A stretch of DNA of 33,733 nucleotides from Catenibacterium mitsuoka_A (GTDB lineage Bacteria; Bacillota_I; Bacilli_A; Erysipelotrichales; Coprobacillaceae), in NCBI RefSeq assembly GCF_964259225.1, contig NZ_CAXVKN010000021.1; one strand, written 5' to 3'. The position numbers were made by a program, and so were the translations under genes. Positions 1-7,640 of this stretch are shown here, piece after piece. The notes beneath the pieces were generated by a model. It saw nothing but the letters and a program-made list of their open reading frames with translations. It had not been told where the DNA came from and did not search any database. Position 1 is the first letter of the stretch, and every line of letters starts with the position of its first letter.

Positions 1-72
1 CTTCATGAACGCCGTTTAATCGGTGCTTATGAAATTTAATTTACACTAACCTGTGGTTTGTGGGTATTCAAA
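1..72 (-). repeat. Terminal part of a repeated element, probably an IS end; copy A
   Basis: Read on the minus strand, this stretch matches 16064-16133 on the plus strand. Both begin TTGAATACCC and share an ACCACAGGTTAGTG block, a short hairpin (CCG-ATTAAA-CGG here) and the end GTTCATGAAG. The match covers about 70 bp with a few substitutions and a 2-3 nt gap. Homology starts abruptly at TTGAATACCC in both copies, as at a mobile-element boundary. The second copy sits just upstream of a TnpB gene, so this is most simply the left end of a related element running out of the window to the left on the minus strand. The element itself is outside the window, so its identity is inferred. On the plus strand bases 1-39 also read as a short open frame ending in TAA, which could be a protein C-terminus. 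Confidence 0.6.
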
Positions 73-140
73 AAAATAATTATAATTTAATTTTTTGATA
101 AAAACTAAGCAGAAAAACACCTAATCGGATATCCCTAAAC

Positions 141-154
141 TGCAAACGTTTACA
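141..154 (+). promoter_or_regulatory. cre site (CcpA operator) upstream of adhE
   Basis: TGCAAACGTTTACA matches the Gram-positive catabolite-response consensus WTGNAANCGNWNNCW at every position except the outermost W. It lies about 45 bp upstream of the -35 element of adhE. At that distance CcpA could activate or modulate rather than block polymerase. The match is read directly; CcpA binding is inferred. Confidence 0.65.
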
Positions 155-172
155 GTAAATGCATTCTACAAA

Positions 173-190
173 TTGTGTAAATTTTCACAA
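173..190 (+). promoter_or_regulatory. Rex operator (NADH/NAD+-sensing) upstream of adhE
   Basis: TTGTGTAAATTTTCACAA is an 18-bp near-palindrome with TTGTG and CACAA arms separated by 8 bp, the spacing and arm sequence of Rex operators (TTGTGA-N6-TCACAA type). It ends 8 bp before the -35 box. A second, shorter palindrome (CTTG...CAAG, 198-213) overlaps the -35 box itself. adhE is a classic Rex target in Firmicutes, so high NADH would be expected to release repression. Confidence 0.75.
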
Positions 191-198
191 AAGTATGC

Positions 199-227
199 TT
201 GTTTTTTCACAAGAAGTCATGTATAGT
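199..227 (+). promoter_or_regulatory. Sigma-A type promoter of adhE
   Basis: A -35 TTGTTT (199-204) and a -10 TATAGT (222-227) are separated by exactly 17 bp. The start codon is about 45 bp downstream of the expected transcription start. The -35 box is embedded in the second TTGT...ACAA palindrome, consistent with repression by steric block. Confidence 0.7.
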
Positions 228-278
228 GAACTTACAAAATATGAATAAGAAATATTTTGGTCAATGGAGGATATAAAA

Positions 279-2930
279 ATGGCTGATAAGAAAGTCGAAA
301 AGAAAGTTGAAGAATGGACAGAAGAAAAGACTGATGCTTGCATTGATGAGTTAGTTAATAACGCATTAACAGCATTAGACGAATTCGAAGGTTTTGACCA
401 GGAAACTGTTGACTACATCGTAGCAAAGATGTCAGTTGCTGGTCTTGATAAACACGGTGTTCTTGCAGAAGCTGCTGTAAAAGAAACTGGCCGTGGTGTA
501 TTTGAAGACAAAGCTGTTAAGAACTTATTCGCTTGTGAATATGTTACTAACAACATGCGTCATACAAAGACTGTAGGTATTATTAATGAAGATCCACTTA
601 CTGGTATCACTGAAATCGCTGAACCAGTTGGTGTTGTTTGTGGTATCGTTCCAGTAACAAACCCAACTTCTACAGTTATCTTTAAGTCTTTAATCGCTAT
701 GAAGACTAGAAACCCAATCATCTTCTCATTCCACCCAGGTGCTCATGACTGTTCAGTTATGGCTGCTAAGGTAATGTTAGATGCTGCTGTAAAAGCTGGT
801 GCTCCTAAGAACGTAATCCAGTGGTTACCAATGAAAACTATGTATGCAACTAGTGCATTAATGAATCATCCAGGTGTTGCTACTATCTTAGCTACTGGTG
901 GTAACGCAATGGTTAAGGCTGCTTACTCTTGTGGTAAACCTGCTTTAGGTGTAGGTGCTGGTAACGTTCCTGCATATGTAGAAAAGTCTTGTAAAATCAA
1001 AATGGCAGCAAATGATATTTATTTATCAAAATCATTCGATAACGGTATGATTTGTGCATCTGAACAGGTTGTTGTTGTAGATCACGAAATCTATGATGAA
1101 TTCAAGAAAGAACTTGGTCGTTATCATGTACATTTCTGTAATGCTGAAGAAAAGAAGAAACTTGAACAGTTCATGTTCGGTGCAACAGCATACAGTGAAA
1201 ACGTAAATGAAGCTCGATTAAACAGCATCGTTCCAGGTAAGAACGCTACTTGGATCGCTGAACAGGCTGGTTTCAAAGTACCTGATGATGTTCAGATCTT
1301 AGTTTGTGAAGTTAAGGAAATCGGTCCTAACGAACCAATGACTAGAGAAAAACTTTCTCCAGTATTAGGTATGATCAAAGCAAACTCTACTGAAGATGGT
1401 ATTGAAAAGGCTGCTCAGACTGTTGAATTCAACGGTTTAGGACATTCAGCTGCAATCCATACTACTAATCATGAAATTTCTAAAGCATTCGGTAAGAGAA
1501 TCAAAGCTATCCGTATTATTGAAAACGCTCCATCTACATTCGGTGGTATCGGTTCAGTATACAATGCATTCTTACCTTCATTAACACTTGGTTGTGGTTC
1601 TTATGGTCATAACTCAGTATCAAACAACGTAAGTGCTATTAACTTACTAAATATTAAGAGAATAGGGAGACGTAACAACAATATGCAATGGGTTAAACTT
1701 CCTCCAAAGATTTATTTCGAAAGAAATTCAATCAGATATCTTAGAGATATGAAGGAAATGAAGAAAGCAATGATCGTTACAGACAGAGGTATGTATGACC
1801 TTGGTTATGTAGGAAAGATCGAAGATGTTATCAGAAGAAGACGTAACAAAGTAGACGTTGACTTATTCATCGACGTTGAACCAGATCCATCTTTAGATAT
1901 GACTCTTAAGGGTCTTGAAATCATGAAGAGCTTCCAGCCTGATACAATCATCGCTATCGGTGGTGGATCTTCAATGGATGCTGCTAAAGTTATGTGGTTA
2001 ATGTATGAACATCCAGAAGTTAACTTCGACGACATCAAGCAGAAATTCATGGATATCAGAAAGAGAGCATTCAAGTTCCCAGAACTTGGTAAGAAAGCCA
2101 AGTTAGTATGTATCCCAACTACTTCAGGTACAGGTTCAGAAGTAACTCCATTCGCAGTTATCACTGATACTAAGGAAAACAAGAAATATCCATTAACTGA
2201 CTACGCTTTAACTCCAACAATCGCAATTGTTGACCCTGAATTCGCTATGTCTATGCCACCAAGAATCGCTGCAGATACTGGTATCGACGTATTAACTCAT
2301 GCTATTGAAGCATATGTTTCAATCTTAGCTTCTGACTTCACTGATGGTTGGGCTAAACAGGCTGTTAAGTTAGTATTCGAAAACCTTGAAAAGTCAGTAC
2401 TTGAAGGTGATCCTGATGCTAGAATTAAGATGCATAACGCTGCATCAATCGCAGGTATGGCATTCGCTAACGCATTCTTAGGAATGAACCACTCATTAGC
2501 TCATAAGATCGGTGGAGAATGGCATATTCCTCATGGACGTACTAACGGTATGTTATTACCACATGTAATCAGATACAATGGTACAGTTCCAACTAAGTTA
2601 AACATCTGGCCAAAGATCGAAGACTATAAGGCAGATAAGAAATATAGAGAATTAGCAGAATTAATCGGCTTACATCCAAAGACTGATGCAGAAGGTGTTG
2701 AAATGTTCGCACAGGCTGTTGAAAAGTTATGGGTAAAAGTTGGTGGTGCTGTAAATGTTAAGTCACAGAACATCAGCAAAGCTGATTGGGAAGAATCAGT
2801 ACATAGAATCGCTATGAACGCATACGAAGACCAGTGTACTCCTGCTAACCCAAGAATGCCTATGGTTAAAGATATGGAAGTTATCCTAGAAACAATCTAC
2901 GATTACGAATCTCCATTCGCTAAGAAATAA
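279..2930 (+). CDS. adhE: Bifunctional acetaldehyde-CoA/alcohol dehydrogenase AdhE
   Basis: The protein has 883 residues, normal for AdhE. It reduces acetyl-CoA to acetaldehyde and then to ethanol, oxidising two NADH; AdhE proteins usually form cytoplasmic spirosome filaments. The N-terminal half (about 10-450) is an aldehyde dehydrogenase with its catalytic cysteine in GMICASEQ (Cys259). A linker leads to an iron-dependent alcohol dehydrogenase (about 470-880), with GGGSSMDAAK for NAD binding and iron ligands in GIDVLTHAIEAY and in the His-rich GMNHSLAHKIGGEWHIPHG. The start is ATG 279, 8-9 nt after GGAGG; an in-frame ATG at 264 lies on the Shine-Dalgarno and is rejected. It is monocistronic, with promoter, Rex and cre sites upstream and a terminator downstream. 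No catalytic residue appears lost. Confidence 0.97.
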   Translation: MADKKVEKKVEEWTEEKTDACIDELVNNALTALDEFEGFDQETVDYIVAKMSVAGLDKHGVLAEAAVKETGRGVFEDKAVKNLFACEYVTNNMRHTKTVGIINEDPLTGITEIAEPVGVVCGIVPVTNPTSTVIFKSLIAMKTRNPIIFSFHPGAHDCSVMAAKVMLDAAVKAGAPKNVIQWLPMKTMYATSALMNHPGVATILATGGNAMVKAAYSCGKPALGVGAGNVPAYVEKSCKIKMAANDIYLSKSFDNGMICASEQVVVVDHEIYDEFKKELGRYHVHFCNAEEKKKLEQFMFGATAYSENVNEARLNSIVPGKNATWIAEQAGFKVPDDVQILVCEVKEIGPNEPMTREKLSPVLGMIKANSTEDGIEKAAQTVEFNGLGHSAAIHTTNHEISKAFGKRIKAIRIIENAPSTFGGIGSVYNAFLPSLTLGCGSYGHNSVSNNVSAINLLNIKRIGRRNNNMQWVKLPPKIYFERNSIRYLRDMKEMKKAMIVTDRGMYDLGYVGKIEDVIRRRRNKVDVDLFIDVEPDPSLDMTLKGLEIMKSFQPDTIIAIGGGSSMDAAKVMWLMYEHPEVNFDDIKQKFMDIRKRAFKFPELGKKAKLVCIPTTSGTGSEVTPFAVITDTKENKKYPLTDYALTPTIAIVDPEFAMSMPPRIAADTGIDVLTHAIEAYVSILASDFTDGWAKQAVKLVFENLEKSVLEGDPDARIKMHNAASIAGMAFANAFLGMNHSLAHKIGGEWHIPHGRTNGMLLPHVIRYNGTVPTKLNIWPKIEDYKADKKYRELAELIGLHPKTDAEGVEMFAQAVEKLWVKVGGAVNVKSQNISKADWEESVHRIAMNAYEDQCTPANPRMPMVKDMEVILETIYDYESPFAKK

Positions 2931-2945
2931 TTCTTAAAACCACTT

Positions 2946-2976
2946 AGAGGAAAGCCTTACGGCTCTCCTCTTTTTT
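2946..2976 (+). terminator. Rho-independent terminator of adhE
   Basis: An AGAGGA-a-GCC stem, TTAC loop and GGC-tc-TCCTCT return arm are followed by six T residues, 16 nt after the adhE stop codon. Confidence 0.9.
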
Positions 2977-3006
2977 GTGTTAAATTATGTTAAATTGAAT
3001 CGTTTA

Positions 3007-3035
3007 TTGACTCATATAAGTGAACTCATTAAAAT
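3007..3035 (+). promoter_or_regulatory. Promoter of the VanZ-family gene
   Basis: TTGACT (3007-3012), a 17-bp spacer and TAAAAT (3030-3035) lie 21 bp before the start codon, with GGAGGA between. This is a near-consensus housekeeping promoter, although the 5' untranslated region would be only about 15 nt. Confidence 0.55.
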
Positions 3036-3056
3036 ATGCTTTTGGAGGACACTGTC

Positions 3057-3674
3057 ATGAAACATAAACGTTTTTTATTCTTACTTACTGCAGCTGTCGC
3101 TTTCATTATTCAATTAATCGATATCATTTCTTATACAATCAAGTTTTCTATTACACAGACATTTGTGCTTGTTATTATACAGATGATTGGTTTAGTAGGT
3201 TATGCCTATGATGCAAGAAATGTAGTCAAAAATAAAGGAAGAATGTTTACTATACTTCATAGTGTCGCATTCATCATCTACCTTATAAATCTTACTTATC
3301 AACTGTTCCTTAACCCAGCATTAAGACATGTTAAAGTTGTAAGTAGTGTGAATATAAGTCCATTAAAGACAATATTTCTCTATTACACAGCTTATACAAG
3401 ACATACCTTACCAATTAAGAATATCATTCTGAATATGATTGGGAACGTTATGTTGTTCATGCCTTTTGGTTATTTTATATATGTTCTATTCAAACCAATG
3501 CGTTCATTTCTACCTTATTTCCTCTTTTTCTTATTTATGATTATAGGAGTAGAAGTCATTCAATATATTTGGAAGGTTGGATCAGCAGATATAGATGATA
3601 TCATTCTGAATATGAGCGGTGTACTGATTCTATATATTGTATTGAAGATCCCATTCATTAAAAAATTATTTTAA
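3057..3674 (+). CDS. VanZ-family membrane protein
   Basis: This 205-residue integral membrane protein begins at ATG 3057, 7 nt after TTGGAGGA; the upstream in-frame ATG at 3036 precedes that site and is rejected. The sequence shows about five hydrophobic segments: near residues 5-25, 33-52, 65-85, a pair at 120-175 and the C-terminus. It carries the VanZ hallmarks: NMIGNVMLFMPFGYF in the middle and an acidic SADIDDIILNMSG near the end. The family is named for the teicoplanin-resistance protein VanZ, but most members have unknown roles in the cell envelope. No van genes are nearby, so antibiotic resistance should not be assumed. It has its own promoter and no obvious partner. Confidence 0.85.
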   Translation: MKHKRFLFLLTAAVAFIIQLIDIISYTIKFSITQTFVLVIIQMIGLVGYAYDARNVVKNKGRMFTILHSVAFIIYLINLTYQLFLNPALRHVKVVSSVNISPLKTIFLYYTAYTRHTLPIKNIILNMIGNVMLFMPFGYFIYVLFKPMRSFLPYFLFFLFMIIGVEVIQYIWKVGSADIDDIILNMSGVLILYIVLKIPFIKKLF

Positions 3675-3742
3675 AGTCAAAAAATCACAAGTATTACACA
3701 TCTTTTCTGTTACAATAATTGTATAAGAAAGAGGTGAATCTT

Positions 3743-3973
3743 GTGCTTTTTATTTTTCTACTATTGTTGTTCTTATATTTGTTCCTAACAAGATACTACA
3801 TCACTGAAGATGTGATTGTAAAAGAAGTCCTTGAAGATAAAATCATATTTGAATCTGAACTAGGAAAAGAAATTACACTTAAAATCACAAAGCCTCATGA
3901 ATATAGAGAGGGACAAAAAGGGCAAGTCTCATTCCATGGAGAAAAAATTGTATCATTTCAAAAAGCAGCCTAG
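3743..3973 (+). CDS. Small membrane-anchored protein of unknown function
   Basis: I do not recognise a family. The preferred GTG start at 3743 follows GAGGTG with a 7-nt gap and gives 76 residues; a TTG at 3719 is in frame but has no ribosome binding site. The N-terminus is a single hydrophobic helix (about residues 1-17, rich in Leu and Phe). After it comes a soluble domain of about 55 residues with alternating short beta-like stretches (EDVIVKEVLEDKIIFESELG) and a C-terminal Gly/Lys-rich segment, suggestive of a small beta-barrel on the outer face. A TACAAT at 3711-3716 may be its -10 box. The last three codons form the 5' arm of the terminator. Convergent with the HAD gene downstream. Confidence 0.6.
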   Translation: MLFIFLLLLFLYLFLTRYYITEDVIVKEVLEDKIIFESELGKEITLKITKPHEYREGQKGQVSFHGEKIVSFQKAA

Positions 3974-3986
3974 AAGGGCTGCTTTT
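3961..3986. terminator. Bidirectional terminator between convergent genes
   Basis: A perfect 10-bp stem AAAAGCAGCC / GGCTGCTTTT has T-rich flanks in both directions. It lies between the 76-residue protein (plus strand, ends 3973) and the HAD phosphatase (minus strand, ends 3990) and overlaps the plus-strand stop codon. It can serve both transcripts. Confidence 0.85.
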
Positions 3987-3989
3987 AGT

Positions 3990-4778
3990 TTAGATGACGT
4001 TAAAGTGTTTTAAGGCATTATAGATGCCATCATCTTCAATATCAGTTGTAATATACGTTACATAATCAAATAGAACAGGATTAGAATTACCCATAGCTAC
4101 TGATTCCTTAGTATAAGTCAACATTGGTAGATCATTGGTAGAATCACCAATGGAAATACAATCATCAATAGAAGCACCAATGAGATCAATAAATGTCTGA
4201 ATACCTGTTGCTTTAGAACATGCTTTAGGAACTACTTCAATGAAGTCTTCAGCACGCTGGATATATTCTAAATCATCTTTAAATGCATCCTTAAATGCTT
4301 CAATATCATCTTCTGGTGTATACCATGCAGTGAACTTATCAAAGTTAGGTTCATCATCTTTATGATATACAGGAACATTTACTTTAATATCACTATAATG
4401 TTCTTTGATTTCCTGAACTGTCTTTGTCTTGATTGTTTCAGGGAAATAAATAGATTCAGGACCTTCTAATACGGCATCAATATCTAATTCAATAGCTTTA
4501 TTCACAATTCCTTTCTTTAATTCTGAAGGAAGTTTAGCATGATAGATTTCTTTACCATGATAGTAGATATTAGTCCCACAACCACAGATATAACCATCTA
4601 ATCCTAATTCTTTAATTACATCTTCTATAATACAAATAGTACGTCCTGTATTCACCATCAAGATATGTCCATTATCCTGAGCTAGTTTAATTGCTTTCTT
4701 TGTGCTTTCAGGAACAGTAAAGTCTGTTTCTGTAGATAAAGTACCATCAATATCAAAAAATATAACTCTTCTACTCAT
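3990..4778 (-). CDS. Cof-type HAD-superfamily phosphatase
   Basis: This 262-residue protein belongs to the Cof/type-IIB haloacid dehalogenase hydrolases, which remove phosphate from sugar phosphates, nucleotides or flavin precursors. Motif I is FFDIDGTL (nucleophile Asp9, acid/base Asp11). Motif II is in MVNTGRT, a conserved lysine lies in CSKATGIQ, and motif IV is GDSTNDLPML near residue 210. The cap domain fills about residues 80-190. The ATG at 4778 is preceded by AAGGAG at good spacing on the minus strand; the frame stays open upstream to 4889, but that extension holds the promoter and is not HAD sequence. The substrate cannot be read from sequence. It is divergent from nfnA. Confidence 0.85.
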   Translation of the reverse strand: MSRRVIFFDIDGTLSTETDFTVPESTKKAIKLAQDNGHILMVNTGRTICIIEDVIKELGLDGYICGCGTNIYYHGKEIYHAKLPSELKKGIVNKAIELDIDAVLEGPESIYFPETIKTKTVQEIKEHYSDIKVNVPVYHKDDEPNFDKFTAWYTPEDDIEAFKDAFKDDLEYIQRAEDFIEVVPKACSKATGIQTFIDLIGASIDDCISIGDSTNDLPMLTYTKESVAMGNSNPVLFDYVTYITTDIEDDGIYNALKHFNVI

Positions 4779-4800
4779 ATATATTCTCCTTGTTTTATAA

Positions 4801-4829
4801 ACTAAACCACAAATAATTACATCTGTCAA
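4801..4829 (-). promoter_or_regulatory. Promoter of the minus-strand HAD gene
   Basis: On the minus strand a perfect TTGACA (4829-4824) is followed by a 17-bp spacer ending in TGG and by TTTAGT (4806-4801), an extended -10. It is 23 bp upstream of the HAD start codon. Confidence 0.65.
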
Positions 4830-4888
4830 CAATCTCTCAATTCTTGAAAATACCACATGGTAGCGCATTGATTTACTATCAAGCGACA

Positions 4889-4917
4889 TTGAATAGAAAC
4901 CTAATGTGTGATAAGAT
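4889..4917 (+). promoter_or_regulatory. Promoter of the nfnAB operon
   Basis: TTGAAT (4889-4894), a 17-bp spacer ending in TGA and TAAGAT (4912-4917) form an extended -10 promoter. The nfnA start is 28 bp downstream, with GAAAGGA between. It is divergent from the HAD promoter, 60 bp away. Confidence 0.65.
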
Positions 4918-4945
4918 TAAATAAGATTCAGAAAGGATTGAGAAT

Positions 4946-5794
4946 ATGTATAAGATTGTAAAAAAAGAAGTACTTAATGACGTTGTACAGTTAATGGAAG
5001 TACATGCGCCAATGGTTGCAAGAAAATGTGAACCAGGTCAGTTTATTATTTTACGTGTAGGAGAAGATGGAGAAAGAATCCCTCTTACAATTGCTGATTA
5101 TGATAGAGAAAAGGAAACAATCACAATAATTTATCAGATTGTAGGTTACTCTACTAAACAGCTTGCTAAGTTAGAAGAAGGAGACTATATCACTGACTTC
5201 GTAGGTCCTCTTGGTGTCCCTACTCATCTTGAAAAGAAGGATCACGTGATCGGTGTAGCTGGTGGTGTGGGTAGTGCACCATTATTCCCACAGTTAAGAA
5301 AATTAGCTGAACTTGGTACTAAGGTTGATGTAATCATCGGTGGACGTGAAGAACAGTATGTATTATGGGCAGATCGTTTTAAAGAATTCTGTGATAATGT
5401 ATATATCGCTACTAATGATGGTTCTGTAGGTACAAAAGGTTTTGTTACTGATGTATTAACTGATTTACTTGATAAGGGTGAAAAGTATGATGAAGTTATT
5501 GCAATTGGACCAGTTGTAATGATGAAGGCAGTTGTTGGAGTAACTAAGCCTAGAGATATTAAGACAATGGTTTCACTTAACCCAATCATGATTGATGGTA
5601 CTGGTATGTGTGGATGCTGCCGTGTAACTGTTGATGGTAAGATCAAGTTTGCCTGCGTTGATGGACCAGACTTTGATGGTTTAAATGTTGACTTTGATGA
5701 ATTAATGGCAAGACAGAGAATGTTCAAGGAAGAAGAACATCTTGTTGACAGCAATGCAGACCGTATGTGTAACTTAATGAAGGGGGTTAAATAA
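4946..5794 (+). CDS. nfnA: NfnA-type subunit: FAD/[2Fe-2S] ferredoxin-NADP(+) reductase
   Basis: The protein has 282 residues. The N-terminal half (about 1-100) is a ferredoxin-reductase-like FAD-binding barrel (ERIPLTIADYD). An NAD(P)-binding domain follows, with GVAGGVGSAPLFPQ near 108. The C-terminal iron-sulfur motif is DGTGMCGCCRV plus a later Cys. The Asp217, Cys222, Cys225, Cys237 pattern is that of the NfnA [2Fe-2S] cluster with its unusual aspartate ligand. The family includes dihydroorotate dehydrogenase electron-transfer subunits. The adjoining glutamate-synthase-like gene, and the absence of pyrD, point to NfnAB. That complex bifurcates electrons between NADPH, NADH and ferredoxin. 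Cys224 is an extra cysteine where glycine is common. Confidence 0.85.
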   Translation: MYKIVKKEVLNDVVQLMEVHAPMVARKCEPGQFIILRVGEDGERIPLTIADYDREKETITIIYQIVGYSTKQLAKLEEGDYITDFVGPLGVPTHLEKKDHVIGVAGGVGSAPLFPQLRKLAELGTKVDVIIGGREEQYVLWADRFKEFCDNVYIATNDGSVGTKGFVTDVLTDLLDKGEKYDEVIAIGPVVMMKAVVGVTKPRDIKTMVSLNPIMIDGTGMCGCCRVTVDGKIKFACVDGPDFDGLNVDFDELMARQRMFKEEEHLVDSNADRMCNLMKGVK

Positions 5795-5795
5795 T

Positions 5796-7184
5796 ATGCC
5801 TAATATGTCAAATAAAAAGGTAGAAATGCCTTCTCAGGAACCTGAAATTCGTGCAACTAACTTTAAAGAAGTTGCTTTAGGATATACAAAAGAAATGGCT
5901 CAGGAAGAAGCAGCTCGTTGCTTAAACTGTAAAAAGCCTCGCTGTGTGGATGGATGTCCAGTAAATGTACCTATCCCTCATTTTATTCAGGAAGTAGTGA
6001 ATGGTGATTTTGAAAAAGCTTATGAAATCATCACTACAGAAAATGCTTTACCTGCAATCTGTGGTCGTGTATGTCCACAGGAAAACCAGTGTGAAGGTAA
6101 ATGTATTAGAGGTATCAAGGGTGAATCAGTTGCCATTGGTAGACTTGAAAGATTCGTTGCTGATTACCATAGAGATCATGGTAAACCAACTGAAACTAAG
6201 ATTGAAAAGAACGGCAAGAAAGTTGCTATTGTAGGTTCAGGACCTTCAGGTATCTCATGTGCAGGCGAACTTGCTAAACGTGGTTATGATGTAACAGTAT
6301 TTGAAGCATTACATAAAACTGGTGGTGTATTATCTTATGGTATCCCAGAATTCCGTTTACCAAAAGATTTAGTACAGGCTGAAATTGATGGTGTTGCAGA
6401 CTTAGGTGTTAAGTTTGAAACAAACGTTGTAGTTGGTCGTTCTATCACTATTGATGAGTTACAGGAAAGTGGTTATGATGCTGTATTCGTAGGTGCTGGT
6501 GCTGGTTTACCTCGTTTCCAGGGTATTCCAGGTGAAAACCTTGATGGTGTTTATGCTGCAAACGAATTCTTAACTCGTGTTAACTTAATGAAGGGTTATG
6601 AATTCCCTAAACATCCTACTCCAGTAAAAGTAGCTGATACAGTATGTGTTGTAGGTGCTGGTAACGTAGCTATGGATGCTGCAAGAACTGCTAAGAGACT
6701 TGGTGCTAAGAACGTATATATCGTATATCGTCGTAGTGATGCTGAAATTCCTGCACGTGCTGAAGAAGTACATCATGCTAAGGAAGAAGGGATTATCTTC
6801 AAGTTATTAACTAATCCAGTTGCTGTTCATGGTGACAATGGTTCAGTTAAAGCTCTTGAATGTGTAGAAATGGAATTAGGAGAACCAGATGCATCTGGTA
6901 GAAGAAGACCAATTGTAAAAGAAGGTACTAACTTTACTATTGATTGTGGTACAGTTGTTATCGCAATTGGTCAGTCTCCAAACCCATTAATTAGACAGAC
7001 TACTCCTGGTCTTGATTGCCAGAAGTGGGGTGGTATCATCGTTGAAGAAGAAACTAACCATACATCTAAAGAAGGCGTATGGGCTGGTGGTGACGTTGTA
7101 ACTGGTGCTGCTACTGTAATTCTTGCTATGGGTGCTGGTAAAAAAGCAGCAAAAGCTATTGATGAAAAATTAAGTGGTGAATAA
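5796..7184 (+). CDS. nfnB: NfnB-type subunit (glutamate synthase small-subunit-like flavoprotein)
   Basis: The protein has 462 residues and starts one base after the nfnA stop, with AAGGGGG upstream. The N-terminus holds two [4Fe-4S] cysteine groups: CLNCKKPRCVDGCPVNVPI (about 45-65) and CGRVCPQENQCEGKC (about 90-105). Two Rossmann folds follow: IVGSGPSGISCAGELAKRGY (about 147-167) for FAD and VVGAGNVAMDAARTAKRLG (about 285) for NADPH. The C-terminus has WAGGDVVTGAATVILAMGAG. Homologues are often annotated gltD or gltA, but no large glutamate synthase subunit is present in the window. Pairing with an NfnA-like gene supports NADH-dependent ferredoxin:NADP+ oxidoreductase instead. That complex would supply NADPH or balance reduced ferredoxin in the cytoplasm. 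Confidence 0.85.
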   Translation: MPNMSNKKVEMPSQEPEIRATNFKEVALGYTKEMAQEEAARCLNCKKPRCVDGCPVNVPIPHFIQEVVNGDFEKAYEIITTENALPAICGRVCPQENQCEGKCIRGIKGESVAIGRLERFVADYHRDHGKPTETKIEKNGKKVAIVGSGPSGISCAGELAKRGYDVTVFEALHKTGGVLSYGIPEFRLPKDLVQAEIDGVADLGVKFETNVVVGRSITIDELQESGYDAVFVGAGAGLPRFQGIPGENLDGVYAANEFLTRVNLMKGYEFPKHPTPVKVADTVCVVGAGNVAMDAARTAKRLGAKNVYIVYRRSDAEIPARAEEVHHAKEEGIIFKLLTNPVAVHGDNGSVKALECVEMELGEPDASGRRRPIVKEGTNFTIDCGTVVIAIGQSPNPLIRQTTPGLDCQKWGGIIVEEETNHTSKEGVWAGGDVVTGAATVILAMGAGKKAAKAIDEKLSGE

Positions 7185-7529
7185 ATGTATTGTACACGAT
7201 GTGGTAAAGAATTAGAGGAAGATGCAAAGTTCTGTCCTAATTGTGGAGAACCTGTGAGATTAGAAAACAGAACAGACTACACAAACATGGAAGATTATGC
7301 TTCTAGTAATGGCTATACGAGTCCTTATTATGAAGAAGATCGTGCCTCTATTGGATTATGTATCATTTCTTTCCTATTCCCTTTTATGGGTGTTATCTTC
7401 TTCTTCATGAAAAGAAGAACGACTCCTAATAAAGCAAAGGCATGCTTGATTACAGGAATCGTTAGCTTTGTATTGAATTTTATTGCAACTTATGCATTAT
7501 TATTAAACACAGGAATCAGAATCTTTTGA
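7185..7529 (+). CDS. Zinc-ribbon membrane protein of unknown function
   Basis: This 114-residue protein starts immediately after the nfnB stop, so it is almost certainly translated from the same mRNA. The N-terminus is a classic zinc ribbon with two CxxC knuckles (YCTRCGKELE and KFCPNCGEP, residues 2-22). An acidic, Tyr-rich linker (about 25-55) follows. Two hydrophobic helices (about 58-80 and 88-110) are separated by a short basic loop (KRRTTPNKAKA). This architecture is common in Firmicutes and of unknown function. Its place behind nfnAB may be incidental. The stop codon lies inside the operon terminator. Confidence 0.75.
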   Translation: MYCTRCGKELEEDAKFCPNCGEPVRLENRTDYTNMEDYASSNGYTSPYYEEDRASIGLCIISFLFPFMGVIFFFMKRRTTPNKAKACLITGIVSFVLNFIATYALLLNTGIRIF

Positions 7530-7546
7530 TTCCTGTGTTTTTCTTT
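7504..7546 (+). terminator. Terminator of the nfnAB operon
   Basis: A perfect 14-bp stem (AAACACAGGAATCA / TGATTCCTGTGTTT) with an 8-nt loop is followed by a T-rich tail. The 5' arm encodes the last residues of the zinc-ribbon protein and the TGA lies in the 3' arm. Confidence 0.93.
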
Positions 7547-7640
7547 TAAAAAAATTAGAAAAAAATCTATTTAATGATAATAATAATTTACTGATATTTT
7601 TTATTATGATAAAATACTCTGTTGTAAAGGAGGCAGTATA

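Noticed and set aside
1665..1685. Internal GGGAGA and ATG in adhE that could start a separate alcohol dehydrogenase
   Set aside because: The spacing is long (12 nt) and the segment encodes the normal AdhE linker, so chance is more likely.
1805..2182. A 125-codon minus-strand frame inside adhE
   Set aside because: It is antisense to the conserved alcohol dehydrogenase domain, with no motif and no promoter.
3036..3973. VanZ as an antibiotic-resistance determinant
   Set aside because: No vanA/B/H/X genes or regulators are nearby; family membership alone does not show glycopeptide resistance.
5242..5754. A 170-codon open frame on the minus strand inside nfnA
   Set aside because: It lies wholly antisense to a strongly supported gene, has no convincing ribosome binding site and shows no recognisable protein motifs. 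It reflects codon bias of nfnA.
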